A DNA stretch of 64,000 bases, from NCBI GenBank assembly GCA_013398295.1, contig VZSF01008489.1, positions 176,566 to 240,565 of the forward strand, read 5' to 3'. Positions 1 to 64,000 of the stretch are shown in pieces (positions within the stretch are counted from its first letter, which is position 1; each line of letters begins with the position of its first letter). Made by a program: the position numbers and the translations under genes. The notes under the pieces were generated by a model. The model made no database searches and was not told the origin of the DNA. It saw nothing but the letters and a program-made list of their open reading frames with translations. This DNA comes from Chionis minor (taxonomy: Eukaryota > Chordata > Aves > Charadriiformes > Chionididae).

Positions 1-22
1 AACAAGAGAAGCCTGCTCTCAC

Positions 23-94
23 CTTTCAAAGTAAGCTTCCTCCTTTATCATCCAACTAAGCCACATGACCATGAGTTGCTCCTGTTCTGGGGTG
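23..94 (-). CDS. INTS2: INTS2 coding exon 9
   Basis: Codons 436-460, TPEQEQLMVMWLSWMIKE to AYFE plus a split Ser codon. Acceptor gcag, donor gtgaga at positions 22-17. Bases 1-22 are the start of intron 9; the gene continues off the left edge. Confidence 0.94.
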
Positions 95-3000
95 CTGCAC
101 AAAGAAAATCCATAAAAGATCCTTTTCCCAGGAACTACCGTTAGTTCTACTAACAATTACTAGCAGAAAAGCCGGTATTTGAAGAATCTTAAGCTGGGAG
201 ACTTTTTGTCACTTTCACTTTAGCGTCAAACAGCTGACAAGCACTGCTATTTAGCACAACCTTCAGTCCAATTGCCAGGCAATTTCCTATCTTGAACGTA
301 CAGAGCAGAAAGCTACATCCAGTAAATATCTATATTATATTGCTACTCTTTTGAACAGGGTCTCTACAGAATTTAGCCATAAACTTGTTTAATGGAAAGT
401 GAAGTCATAAGGCCAATTTTAGCCTTCAAAAACCATTCCAAACTAAATTAATGCCGATGTTCCCCCCTCAAGAGATTTGCTATAAACACGAGGGAGAACA
501 GAGTAGAATATCAATTTGCTCACCAGTGTGAGACAAATCCCTTCAACCAATATGTGGGCACTTGTATAAAGAAATTATACAAGTTTGTAGGAGAGAAAAA
601 CTGCAGCTCTGGGGGAGGCCATTGCCTTAACGGTGCTAAAACAGCAAGATCTTTACAAAGCTCCTCCGTTACTGAGAGGTACCTGACCAGAGTGGAGAAG
701 GCCAGAAGCATACAAAAGGAGAGGGAGACAAAGCGAACACCAGCTGGAGTCGCGGGAGGCCGGCTGGTCATCAGCTGCAGTAGCTGCTCAGCTTCTTCAT
801 CAGTTGGCCTGAACAGGACGGGAAAAGAACAAAACTCAGGTTGCTAGTTTAAAAGTGAAGAGATTTCCAATCTCATCACACTGGTTAAAGATTAAATTTT
901 CTCTGTTTCTTAATCTGTTTATCAAGCCGCCATCAGTGAGTGAGTATCAAGATTAACTGGCAATTCTCTTTGAACTTAATGACACAAAAACTTCCCCAAG
1001 ATACAATCTTGCCTATTACTACAAAATACTTAAATTAAAACTAACAATGCAGGAAGATGCTACGTTAGCACTCTCTAAAAAGTGAAAGCAGAGGAATAGA
1101 AATTCTAAATTCAGGTAGTGCATGTTGTTAAGAGTTTTCAGCCGCTCTCCTCGACGCGCTGGTCCAGGCACTTGGGCCTAGACTTCTTTTAACAAGGCAG
1201 CAGAAGTGATTTCGCAGCATTAAGGAGCACACCACGTTTCTTGCATTATTTCAGATTTTTAAAAATCAGCAAAGTTGATAAATGGAACTTTACCGTTAGA
1301 ATGAAAAAACTTTTCTGCTGAGAACAGCACCAGGAAGTAAAAACCCTACCTGCCTCCACTGACCTTAGCGTTACACCGTGTTTGTTCTCTGCACCATAAA
1401 GAAACTTCCACCAACTGGCAACTCCAGCCCCCAGCACGTGAGAAGGGCCTCCCCCACTACTAAAACTGGCAAGTCCTGCCAAGACTGTTCTCAACCTCAG
1501 TTTAAATGGACAGACAGTGAATAAAAAACACAAGAGCATTAAAACATTCATTACTTCAGCCCAGCAATTCCCATCAAAGCGCAATAGAGGCGTAACAACG
1601 CGCTGGCTTTCACGACGTGCTCTTCCTTCAGTCCCGAATACACAGACACGTTTGGCTCCGTATCAACATCTGCTTCTTCCACAATGTGCGTGCTGCGAAC
1701 TGTGGGAAGGATTCCCATGAGCTCCAGGAGCAGCTGCCTCCTCATTTGCCAAAGCACAGAGCTGATATTATCTCTTTTTCTCTGCATAAGAAGTTAAAGG
1801 GGAGAACAGCAGTGTAAAACTCACCCCATCAAACAACGTATTACATAAGAGCTTCCTAATGATGGAGTCAAGGAAAAGAAAAGAAGGAGGAGGCGGGGGG
1901 GAAGAAGAGGAATTTTTTTTTAAATACAATTTTCAGTACCAGAGCAACTGGCAACACATGATCATATTCCACATCAAAGCACAAGCTTTAACTAACGCAG
2001 CTAACTAAGCAAGTCAAGACAACTTCCTACTGTGAATGCTGAGAATGAACATATTTACCAGGTAAACATTAAAAACTTGCAGTTCCCTGGTTTCCAAACC
2101 TATTCAATCATCTACCTAAAAATTGGTCAGAGGAACAACCAAATAGCTGCCTTCAGGGATGTTATTTACAGACCTGACGGTCCCACAAGAAGAGGCAGCC
2201 TTGTAGAGGCTGCTGCAGGACACGTCACTGGATTTATACGCATTCAGACAAATATAGGTGCCCGCATCCAGCAGTTACAGCAAGCTCTAAGAGTATTTTT
2301 TTAATAGCAGAATATTCAACAATTTCATACCTGTTGTCCATTTCGGATAAAAGTTCCAAACCAAGTTCGAACCTTTGCATTTGTTCCAAGCAGCAAACCA
2401 CTCACAAAACACACCAGGTCACTCACTCCATCATCTGAAGATTCATTTTTGGTGTGATCCAAGGTCAAAGCCACGCCAAGACCTGGCAGATGACACTCTT
2501 CCACCTAGATAAAAATGCCCAGGCTCAATCATCTTTGTTGTTTTTAGAGCTCCAGTAAAGATGACAATGATGATTTTCACAGCAGACTCACCACCATGCC
2601 GCGGACCCTCAGAGCTTGGGAAGGGTTCATTTTACACAGGTGACGAAGCGCTTCTGTTCTCCGACGGCCTCCAACGCTTTCCTCATCCTGTCGTTCACCA
2701 TTCTTAATCAAACCCCTGCAGACTAAATATCCATCAGGTGATGTAAGTAAATCTGTCCTTTCCAACAGAAAGCCACATAAACACAAGCACACAAAGCCAA
2801 GGCACTCTGTTCACTGTGACTAATGTTATTGCGAGGTAAGGGATGCTAAACAGGCACCATCGACACAAATTTTTCACCTCGGAATACGGCGCCGTGTAAA
2901 GGCCAAGAACCAGTAGCAAGGCCAGACCAGGTTTGTCGTCCCAGTCAGCCACTGCCCAGGTCAGCCCTTGTAACGGCGACCTACAGATGAAAGGCTGCAA

Positions 3001-5188
3001 CGCGCACACAACGAGTCGACAAGTAGGTCGCAAAAAAGGGGAATCAACACGATGAGAAGGGGAGCCCATCCGCGCCTCGAGGTATAAATGCATTCAAATT
3101 AGATTTCGTCAGTCAAACTCTCTCCTGTTCAAATATTTATGACACGTAGTTTAGCCCAGAATTAACTATGTTGCTAGAAATCATTTCAAACCTTCAGAAA
3201 AAGTAAGCTGGCCGAGAAGAAATTGTGACTCACCCTCATTAAAGCTATCAGGAACGTTGGCCACCAGAAGGCAGAGGAACCAGGCTCCGTTTTTAACGTG
3301 CAGCAGAGCCTCAGCCACATCAACTATCGGCAACAGTGACGGCAGCTCTGCATAAAAAGAGGCTTTTAAAAGTCACAGTGTTTCACCGTGAAACAAGTAA
3401 AACCTTGCTTTTAACATGCATTAAAATAAGATGCTCAAATAAATAAATGGAAGATCAATCTGTGGCCTATTCCTCTTTCAAAGCACTAGACAGCTTGGGT
3501 TAACTTATATCAGTCACAACGTCTCCAAAAGTTATTTTGCTACACCTGTAAGAGGTTAGAAAACACTGTAAACACAGAATACTACACCTGCTTGCAAAAT
3601 GCAGAGAACATCTGCTGCCTCCTCCAGGTAAACGGGACTCTCGAAGAGCTCAGAAGATTTGAGAAAAAACTCACCATTTGATTCTGACACCTACAAGACA
3701 TTACTGACCGTCACTGAACAGGTTTTATAAGGCAGTTTGTCTGATCAGTCTTTTATAGTTTTAAATTCAGCAGATTAAATATATTAAAACCTGTCAAAAC
3801 CGCACAGCTATAAACACAGAACAGGCAAGAAAAGCGTTTAGAATAAGAAATATTTACTAGTGGAAATACTTCAATACGTCTAGTATCATCGCTTCTTTGA
3901 AATAGCTCACTGACAATGCTAAAACCATGGCAAGTTTACACAAGGAAAATAAAATGCTGGGGGGTGGGGGCAGGAGGGGAAGAGAAATATGGTGGCTGAT
4001 ATCATATTGCAATGGGAGTAAAGGACTGGATGGAAAAACATCATAATTCTATTTTCAAATACGATTTCTGCACTGATGCATCGCAAAATCACATTATATT
4101 TGAGTAAAGCATATTACAGAATATAGAGAGCCTCTATCGTATTAGAAAAGATTACCCTCGTTTGTTCTGAGGAAGAAAGACTTCCCCTAGGAAGCCGGGT
4201 TCATAACGAGTTTAATCACAAGCCACTGTTCAATCAGACCCAGACTTTACATCTTGGTGAAGCAGGGAAGAGCTGGAGAACAGTACTCACACACAGCAGC
4301 AGCGCCAGGCAGCCCATCGACCTACCGCAGGTGCATTTGCACTGACAGCAAATTCACGAGCGCCCAGATATGGAGTAATTTACCTTATTCATGATGGCTA
4401 GTAATTCGCTGAGCACCAGACGGAGCCGACGAGGCGAATCGCTGTGTTCAAATTCCAGCGTCAGCCCGTGCTGAAGCTGCGACACCAAGATGCTCTCTCC
4501 GCTCCCTCCTCCCAGCTTGTGCCTAACACACAATTCAAAACGGCCACTGTTCAGTGTCTCCGCAAACACACAAATCCCGTCAGCCAAAGGAAAACAGCAG
4601 TTCTGCAGAGCTTTCTTCTGTCGCGATCAGAAAAGACTTCTCACGATCAGAAAAGCCTGCAGGACGTCAGGAATCTACTTTACGCGTTATTGGAGATGAA
4701 AATATCACCAAAATTTCAGGGGCCTCTGTCCCGCGGCAGCACAGACGACCCCCGACCCCTCTCTTCACCTCAGGAAGGAGCAGCCGCCGCCTCCCCCAGA
4801 GCGGGCAGCTCCTGCCGGCCCCGCGCCCCCGCCGGGCTGGGCAAAGGTCCCGGCCGCAGACACAATTCCCGAACCATCCCGCTTCCCCGCGTTACCGCAG
4901 CTGCTGCTCCTTGCTGGCGTCCTGCTCCAGGGCGTGGAAGTCGACGGAGAGCAAGGCCACGATGGAGTTGACGGCCTCCACGCCGGATAGGAGCCGCAGG
5001 ATGAGCTTCTTGTCCTGCGCCCAGCTCTGGCTCTGGTCGGCGGGGGCGCAGAGCGCCATGCGCACCAGGCAGGGCAGCAGCAGCCGCAGCTCGGGGTCGC
5101 TGAGGGCCGCCAGCCGCACCACGTCCACCTTCTGCATGGCCTCGAAGGCGTACGGGCTGACGAACTGCAGGCCCGAGCACTCCGCCAT
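23..5188 (-). CDS. INTS2: INTS2, Integrator complex subunit 2 (5' part, exons 1-9 of a split gene, cut by the window edge)
   Basis: INTS2 is a large helical scaffold subunit of the nuclear Integrator complex, which binds RNA polymerase II and cleaves snRNA 3' ends and promoter-proximal nascent transcripts. Nine coding exons can be joined on the minus strand: 4896-5188, 4384-4522, 3588-3690, 3234-3347, 2592-2722, 2331-2504, 1555-1781, 683-808 and 23-94. All junctions are GT-AG and the phases agree, giving 459 whole residues plus a split Ser codon. Recognisable family stretches are LQFVSPYAFEAMQKVDVV near the N terminus, the HKLGGGSGES segment, RQLLLELMGILPTVRST and TSRPPATPAGVRFVSLSF. The family is about 1,200 residues long, so some 60% lies beyond position 1. 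I chose the ATG at 5188 because its context (GCCGCCATGG) is near-ideal and family similarity starts there. It is the gene directly downstream of MED13. The identification is by recalled similarity to vertebrate INTS2. Confidence 0.97.
683..808 (-). CDS. INTS2: INTS2 coding exon 8
   Basis: Codons 394-436, PTDEEAEQLLQLMTSRPP to LLAFSTLV. Acceptor tcag, donor gtacct. The next intron (95-682) holds nothing I recognise. Confidence 0.97.
1555..1781 (-). CDS. INTS2: INTS2 coding exon 7
   Basis: Codons 319-394, RKRDNISSVLWQMRRQLL to LYCALMGIAGL. Contains the acidic IVEEADVDTEPNVSVYSG segment. Acceptor gcag, donor gtaatg. The 746-nt intron after it holds nothing I recognise. Confidence 0.97.
2331..2504 (-). 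CDS. INTS2: INTS2 coding exon 6
   Basis: Codons 261-318, VEECHLPGLGVALTLDHT to FGTFIRNGQQ. Acceptor ctag, donor gtatga, phase 0 at both ends. The next intron (1782-2330) holds nothing I recognise. Confidence 0.96.
2592..2722 (-). CDS. INTS2: INTS2 coding exon 5
   Basis: Codons 217-260, CRGLIKNGERQDEES through KMNPSQALRVRGMV. Acceptor ttag, donor gtgagt. Followed by a short 87-nt intron. Confidence 0.96.
3234..3347 (-). CDS. INTS2: INTS2 coding exon 4
   Basis: Codons 179-217, ELPSLLPIVDVAEALLHV to NVPDSFNE. Acceptor gcag, donor gtgagt. The next intron (2723-3233) holds nothing I recognise. Confidence 0.95.
3588..3690 (-). CDS. INTS2: INTS2 coding exon 3
   Basis: Codons 145-179, starting VSESNGEFF and including ESPVYLEEAADVLCILQA. 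It has no ATG-initiated reading frame of its own and was found from the protein family. Acceptor gtag, donor gtgtag. Confidence 0.95.
4384..4522 (-). CDS. INTS2: INTS2 coding exon 2
   Basis: Codons 98-144, HKLGGGSGES to LLAIMNK. Acceptor ttag, donor gtaaat, ends in phase 0. The following 693-nt intron holds nothing I recognise. Confidence 0.96.
4896..5188 (-). CDS. INTS2: INTS2 coding exon 1
   Basis: Codons 1-98 (last codon split). It starts MAECSGLQ and continues into the conserved SDPELRLLLPCLVRMALCAP and SWAQDKKLILRLLSGVEAVN segments. It lies inside a CpG island. Donor is gtaacg. An in-frame ATG 57 nt upstream (5245) would add 19 residues but falls inside a CRE-like promoter motif and is probably not used. 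The next intron (4523-4895) holds nothing I recognise. Confidence 0.96.
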
Positions 5189-5230
5189 GGCGGCCCCCTG
5201 CCCTCCCCGCGCCGCCTTCCGGCCGGCGCC

Positions 5231-5244
5231 AGGAAGTGACGTCA
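5231..5244. promoter_or_regulatory. Composite ETS/CRE motif in the INTS2 promoter
   Basis: AGGAAGTGACGTCA on the plus strand joins an ETS core (GGAA) to a perfect palindromic CRE (TGACGTCA, 5237-5244). It lies 43-56 bp upstream of the INTS2 ATG. Such composites are typical of CpG-island housekeeping promoters bound by GABP/ELK and ATF/CREB factors. Binding is inferred. Confidence 0.6.
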
Positions 5245-5321
5245 TCCCCGCGCGCCGTAGCCCAGCCCCCTCCCCCCCCGCCGTAAATAAGGCGACACCA
5301 CAATCAAGGCTTCATGAATAA

Positions 5322-5327
5322 TTTATT
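5322..5327 (-). terminator. MED13: Candidate distal MED13 poly(A) signal
   Basis: AATAAA on the minus strand, followed within about 30 nt by a CA and a G/T-rich stretch (TTGATTGTGGTGT), which together form a canonical cleavage and polyadenylation site. Cleavage is predicted near 5300-5312, next to the INTS2 promoter. Confidence 0.6.
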
Positions 5328-5458
5328 CCATTTGAAATTTTTTTCCTTTTTTTTTTTTTTAAAAGTATAAACCTTTTTTCATTTCCTCAATCACAATTTG
5401 TACAACTCAGTGTTTATGGCATTCGGCAGCAATAGTGTTTGTTCCTTAATCACCTGTT

Positions 5459-5464
5459 TTTATT
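5459..5464 (-). terminator. MED13: Alternative MED13 poly(A) signal
   Basis: AATAAA on the minus strand, formed at the end of a TAA/TGA trinucleotide repeat. Possible alternative site; no clear G/T-rich downstream element, so weaker than the one at 5322. Confidence 0.25.
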
Positions 5465-5490
5465 ATTATTATCATCATCATCATCATTTT
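5459..5490. repeat. Compound trinucleotide repeat (TTA)n(TCA)n
   Basis: A run of TTA units passes directly into TCA units in the distal MED13 3'UTR. Likely length-variable between individuals. Confidence 0.8.
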
Positions 5491-6620
5491 TGTCACGATG
5501 CCGAGGGCGCCTGGGCAGAGGGCGGCGGGGTGGTGCCCTCGAGGGGGGGAAGGCGACGTGTCCCCGGCGGCGCCCCGGCCGCAGCGCTCGGCCAGGCCCC
5601 GGCGTCCAGTTCACTCGGAAAAACCTCCAGCTGGATGAGCAACGTCCCGGAAAAAGTGACCCTGAGGGATTGTGGTAGGTCCCAAAATCCAGTTTTACTG
5701 TAAATTAAGCTTTACGCCACTGAAAATAAAAAAGTACACCCACAAACAATAATTAAAAAAAAAATACAACAAACCCAACCAACCCCAAACAAAGCCTTTA
5801 AGTCTGAAGCAGAGTCCTGGGTCCTTCGCTAGAGCTGAACCAACCCCCCCGCGGCAGCCAGAGGCGCCTCCTCAACCGCTTCTCCAAGGAAACCCAGAGC
5901 CAAACGGCATTTCCGCAGCATTCCTATCCCAACAGACCGATATGCTGTGCCATACTGTTGTGCAGCAAATTATATGGTGCAATAGCATTATTATTCTTTT
6001 TTTTTAAAACATTTTACTCTTATTTTTGAAAGCTTTAAAATAATGTAACATAATATTTTGATATTACAGTATTAACAAATAGTGCTTGATTAAAGACATC
6101 TGCAAGTCTTCATAGCAACACATGAAGTTAAAATTACCATCAGAGGTAAACATAGAAATACAATAATCTGCGCCCTAACTGACAGCTAAGTAAGAACATA
6201 GCTGAGGATTTAAATATAAATTCATTTATGTGTAATTATTTCAGGAAATGCTAGAAAGATCTACATGTTACAGCTACTTCAAAATGTAAGGGTTGTTTGC
6301 AAGTACAATTGGTGGCCTGCTCGTCTAGCAACAGGGGTTTCGGAAATCTAATTCAAAGAGTAGTGAGTCAAAGGTGACTAAATGGTTTAAATGCAGTAAC
6401 AGCTAGGTTAAAATACGTATCTTTTTTTAATCGGAATGGAAGGATCTCAGATTCTTCTTTCATTGGACACTTAAGGGGAGGTAAACCTCCAGAGCTACTG
6501 AACACGGCACTGCCAGGAACAGTGTTTTCTTGCAAGACCATTTTGAAAAGCTATAGCTGAAATTTTCAAATGTTTAAGCTTGTACTTGCTAAAGAACCCA
6601 AGTAATTGGATTGTGACAAT

Positions 6621-6626
6621 TTTATT
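6621..6626 (-). terminator. MED13: Alternative MED13 poly(A) signal
   Basis: AATAAA on the minus strand about 2.6 kb after the stop codon. Use would shorten the 3'UTR by about 1.3 kb. Inferred from the hexamer only. Confidence 0.3.
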
Positions 6627-8349
6627 TATAAACCAGCTCTTATGTGCACTTCAAATAGTTAAAGTAGCTAAATGAAAAAACTATGCCCAAGGTAGTAGTT
6701 GGCTCCACGGTGGTGGCAGGTTTGATATGTCCGCTGCTGCCGGTGCTGGCTGTGACTATCACTCCAGAAGTTGCCCCTCCTCATTTTTTTCTAGTGGTTA
6801 TGACATTATTATTATTTATGTTAACTGCATTTGGGGGGAGAAGTGGGAAGCTGGCAGCTTTCACAGTGGGGAGTTTCACAGGGAAGGCTGTGGTCCAGGT
6901 AACGGAATACAGTTACACCATCTTCAGGCAGCTGATTCACTTACCTTTACGGATACAAGTGAGATTTAACACAGAGGAAGCCACACCAAAACCCAGCCCT
7001 TGGAACCTGGCTAACTGAGCCAGGATTAAAAACGACCACTTAGCAACAAAGCTTTTAAAAAAAAAAAAAAAGACATATGCTTTGAAAATTCCAGTTTTAG
7101 GAGCACTTTTCCACTTCAGACATCTCAGCCAAATGAGAAAAAGCCTTCTGTAAGACAATAATGTGCTGTTTAATCTGCAGTGTGTTACCGTTATCAAGAT
7201 AAAGTAACGGACAGACCCAGGTTTTAACTCTATTTATCAAAATATGCTAACGTCCGATTGCATTCATGTTATTTTGAAGAATGACTGAAAGTTTTCCATC
7301 ACCAATTGTACAACTTGTTTATACAAAACCAAAAAAGTTGCTAATAATTGTATATACATGATTCAAGGAGACTATGTGAAAATGATCTCAGGCAGGTACT
7401 TTGCATTTACGAAACATGATTTTCATTAACAAAGTAAATTTTGTAAATGCACGCAAATTCTTCCTTGCAGAGGATTCACAGCGGGTGCACGAATGGATCT
7501 TAAAACCTGCTCCTTTAAAGGTTTAAACCAGCGAGACGGACAGCATTAAGACCCAGGACGTGGGTTATCGCAACAGGCTCACGCGAGCGCTGCAGGAGTT
7601 AAGTTTTTAATCTGGCAGTCAGATGAGGAACCCAGAAAAAGCATATGCAGTTGCTCTTCAGCACCCGTAGGGGCTATTTTAGAGCAGCATCAGACATTTG
7701 GCATGTGCTAGGAGAACGGAAGGAAACTACCGAGAAAAAATGGTGACTGTAGCTAGAGGGAGACGATTACGAAAGCCTTGTGATTTGTCAGTCCCTTCCT
7801 TAGGGAGGGCTCAGCCTCCTTGGCACATGCCCCAGCCAGAGCCTGAAAAGGGGATATGGGGAAGGCCATGCACCGATACTTGGGACCTTCACCACAGTGC
7901 CAAAAATACAATAAAAAGGAAAATGTTCAGGGTTTCGTGCTGTTTTTTTTTTCCATTTTTTTCTTTTCTTTTTTTTTTTTTTACTAGTGGAATAAAATCT
8001 GAATACCAGAATTCACTGAGAATCTATATACACCACATTTTAGTTAAACACACACCAATCTTAAAGTCAAGATTGACTATTTTTGCATTTGTAAAATGGC
8101 TAGAGCTGGGCTAAATTTCAGCCTTACAGGAGACTTTGGATAAGATCAGAGTTTTCTGTGTGTTATGCCTCAGATTCATGTTTTATCACAAATGTTGAAG
8201 AAAGTAACGCAGTCACCACAGTGCCAAGAATATCTAGGTAACAACAATGCACAACAGATATTCTTGTAATATTAAAACTCGTATACTGGAAAATAGATCT
8301 GAGAATCTAGCCACAGCCCTGAACCATAACACAAACTTCAACTGAAGAG

Positions 8350-8364
8350 TTTATTCATTTTATT
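8350..8364 (-). terminator. MED13: Paired proximal MED13 poly(A) signals
   Basis: Two AATAAA hexamers on the minus strand (8359-8364 and 8350-8355), about 870 nt after the stop codon. They could make a short-3'UTR isoform. Inferred from the hexamers only. Confidence 0.35.
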
Positions 8365-9230
8365 CTCACTACAAGTTAAACCACCTACAATATCACTTAT
8401 ATATTGCCATTGTTACTCTGTAAAGGTGTGATATAAAATGCTGTAAGACCCGGTACCTTTTCAATTTATATAAACACAGTGAACTTCATTACTGTACATG
8501 TACTCTGCAACTACAGCTTAGCTGTAAATCCCCCACACACAATGGTATGGACATTAACCCCTCTATCCCCATTAAACTGTACATCAAGACAATACAAATT
8601 TACTGTCCCCACCCACCCCTTACAAAAAAATAATACTCTAAAAGCAACCTACTGCAACTTTTAATTAAGACGATTACATATATTTTAGACCAATTGCTTT
8701 AAAGCAAGAAGGCAGTATAAACCTTCTAGGAAAATTTTTATAAAAGAGGTTAAGAAATATAAGACAATTTATACATTTAAAAACTTACAATAAATAAGAG
8801 ATGCAGGCATTTTTGAATACTAGGTACTATAATCCAATACAAGAACATCTTGATGTTCTGAAGCCATAGGTTGAAACTTATTGTTCCTCATGTTTCTTCT
8901 CATCTCCATGCTTTTAATATTCATTAACCATGACTGGGTACTATGGCTCATTACTCTTCACAAATACTGTGGCTGGGGAAAAATGGTTAATTTTGCTACT
9001 AAAAATGTTATAATACACTTTCTGATCATCATTCTAAAGCGTCCCTCATAGTCGATGACTCAAAGACAGTAGGGCGGTAGGAGCCCCTCTCACAAGTCAA
9101 AACAATATTTGCTGGAAGTAACAAGATTCATACCCCATCACAAACAACTTGCACTGAGAAGAATTATAATTTAGTCCTGCAGTGAAATATCCCTTTTCCT
9201 CATTTTTGTCTTGTAAAATTCAGATGAAGA

Positions 9231-63667
<54,437 letters not shown>

Positions 63668-63720
63668 CCTCACAGCCACAACCCACACGCCATTATCCCA
63701 CAGCCTCCGACAAGAAAGAA

Positions 63721-63754
63721 AGAGACAGAGAGAGAGAGGGAGAGGGAGAGAGAC
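63721..63754. repeat. GA/CT microsatellite upstream of MED13
   Basis: Imperfect (GA)n with GGGA interruptions, 54-87 bp upstream of the MED13 start codon. It lies in the probable 5'UTR or core promoter and reads as CT repeats on the MED13 sense strand. Length variation is likely. Confidence 0.85.
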
Positions 63755-63979
63755 AGACACCGAGAGGGAAAGGGGGGAGGGGGGACTATGCACACGCACA
63801 AATAATAATACAATTAAATAAGGGATTTACATACAGACACACACGCACACGAAATAGTGGCAGGATAAATAACCCGGGAGGAGAGTGGTATCGGGGAGAG
63901 GGGGGTAAAAAATATATATTTAAAAAAAAAAATTAAGAGAAACTCGGAACGTTTTCTCTTCTGCTGGATATCGCACGGC

Positions 63980-63997
63980 GGGGGGGGGGGGGGGGGG
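63980..63997. repeat. G18 homopolymer at the window edge
   Basis: Eighteen consecutive G on the plus strand (C on the MED13 sense strand), about 310 bp upstream of the MED13 ATG. Such runs are hard to sequence, so the length is uncertain. Confidence 0.9.
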
Positions 63998-64000
63998 AAC

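Larger units (their letters stand above)
4750..5300 (-). promoter_or_regulatory. INTS2: INTS2 CpG-island promoter
   Basis: A GC- and CpG-dense block in otherwise AT-rich DNA covers INTS2 exon 1 and about 110 bp upstream of its start codon. No TATA box is visible, as is usual for housekeeping CpG promoters. The ETS/CRE composite lies at 5231-5244. The exact transcription start cannot be read from sequence; it is inferred to lie between about 5190 and 5290. Confidence 0.75.
5311..9230 (-). other. MED13: MED13 3' untranslated region and short intergenic gap
   Basis: From the MED13 stop codon (TGA at 9233-9231) to the last good poly(A) signal there is no supported coding sequence on either strand. 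The region is AT-rich with several AATAAA/ATTAAA signals on the minus strand, an A15/T15 tract (7057-7071), T/C-rich runs near 7941-7982, a compound TAA/TGA repeat (5459-5490) and one GC-rich block (about 5505-5600). A 3'UTR near 3.9 kb is close to what I recall for human MED13 mRNA, which supports the long form. The true extent needs 3'-end data. Confidence 0.7.

Noticed and set aside
4770..5303. 177-codon minus-strand frame in the INTS2 CpG island
   Set aside because: It is the wrong frame over INTS2 exon 1, rich in Gly/Ala/Arg from GC composition; the true frame is the one with INTS2 family similarity.
4554..5321. 255-codon plus-strand open frame over INTS2 exon 1
   Set aside because: It is antisense to INTS2 exon 1 and its promoter; open frames are expected in GC-rich DNA and the product has no recognisable feature.
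5398..5703. Frame with Tyr and His runs near the MED13 3' end
   Set aside because: The runs are the plus-strand reading of the TTA/TCA trinucleotide repeat.
6683..7018. 111-codon plus-strand frame in the MED13 3'UTR with hydrophobic stretches
   Set aside because: Antisense to an untranslated region, ordinary start context, no family recognised. Hydrophobicity follows from T-rich codons.

Overview
The window is vertebrate nuclear DNA, most likely from a bird. It carries two long multi-exon genes with GT-AG introns and CpG-rich promoters. Interspersed repeats are scarce; the only one I can name is a short remnant of a CR1 retroposon, the family that dominates sauropsid genomes. MED13 coding exons span only about 54 kb, which is compact. 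No prokaryotic, viral or organellar gene is visible. I cannot name the species.

Both genes read on the minus strand, head to tail. INTS2 (Integrator complex subunit 2) runs from its start codon at 5188 to the left edge of the window; coding exons 1-9 (about 460 residues of a roughly 1,200-residue protein) are present and the rest lies off the edge. MED13 (Mediator kinase-module subunit 13) is complete: 30 coding exons from the start codon at 63667 to the stop at 9231. Joining them gives 6,540 nt, or 2,179 residues, with every phase consistent; human MED13 is about 2,174 residues. A 3'UTR of up to about 3.9 kb fills 9230 to about 5310, so the last MED13 poly(A) signal lies only about 135 bp upstream of the INTS2 start codon.

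Layout: 1-5188 INTS2 exons 9 to 1; about 4750-5300 INTS2 CpG island and promoter with a composite ETS/CRE site; about 5310-9230 MED13 3'UTR; 9231-37138 MED13 exons 30 to 4, with introns mostly of 0.1-4 kb; 37139-61406 the two long introns 3 and 2 (14.4 and 9.7 kb) on either side of exon 3; 61407-63667 exons 2 and 1; about 63100-64000 the MED13 promoter region with a GA/CT repeat and a G18 run. The introns hold no gene I recognise, only low-complexity tracts (T/G-rich blocks, poly-A, poly-C) and the CR1 fragment.

Both products act in RNA polymerase II transcription. MED13 links the CDK8/cyclin C/MED12 module to core Mediator; INTS2 is a scaffold subunit of Integrator, which cleaves snRNA precursors and attenuates nascent mRNAs. 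The pairing is the known vertebrate INTS2-MED13 synteny, not an operon. I found no new biological system. The most unusual local structures are a 34-bp exact copy of MED13 exon 9 sequence inside the next intron, bracketed by a 24-bp duplication, a G7/C8 hairpin in intron 19, and the very tight MED13-INTS2 junction.
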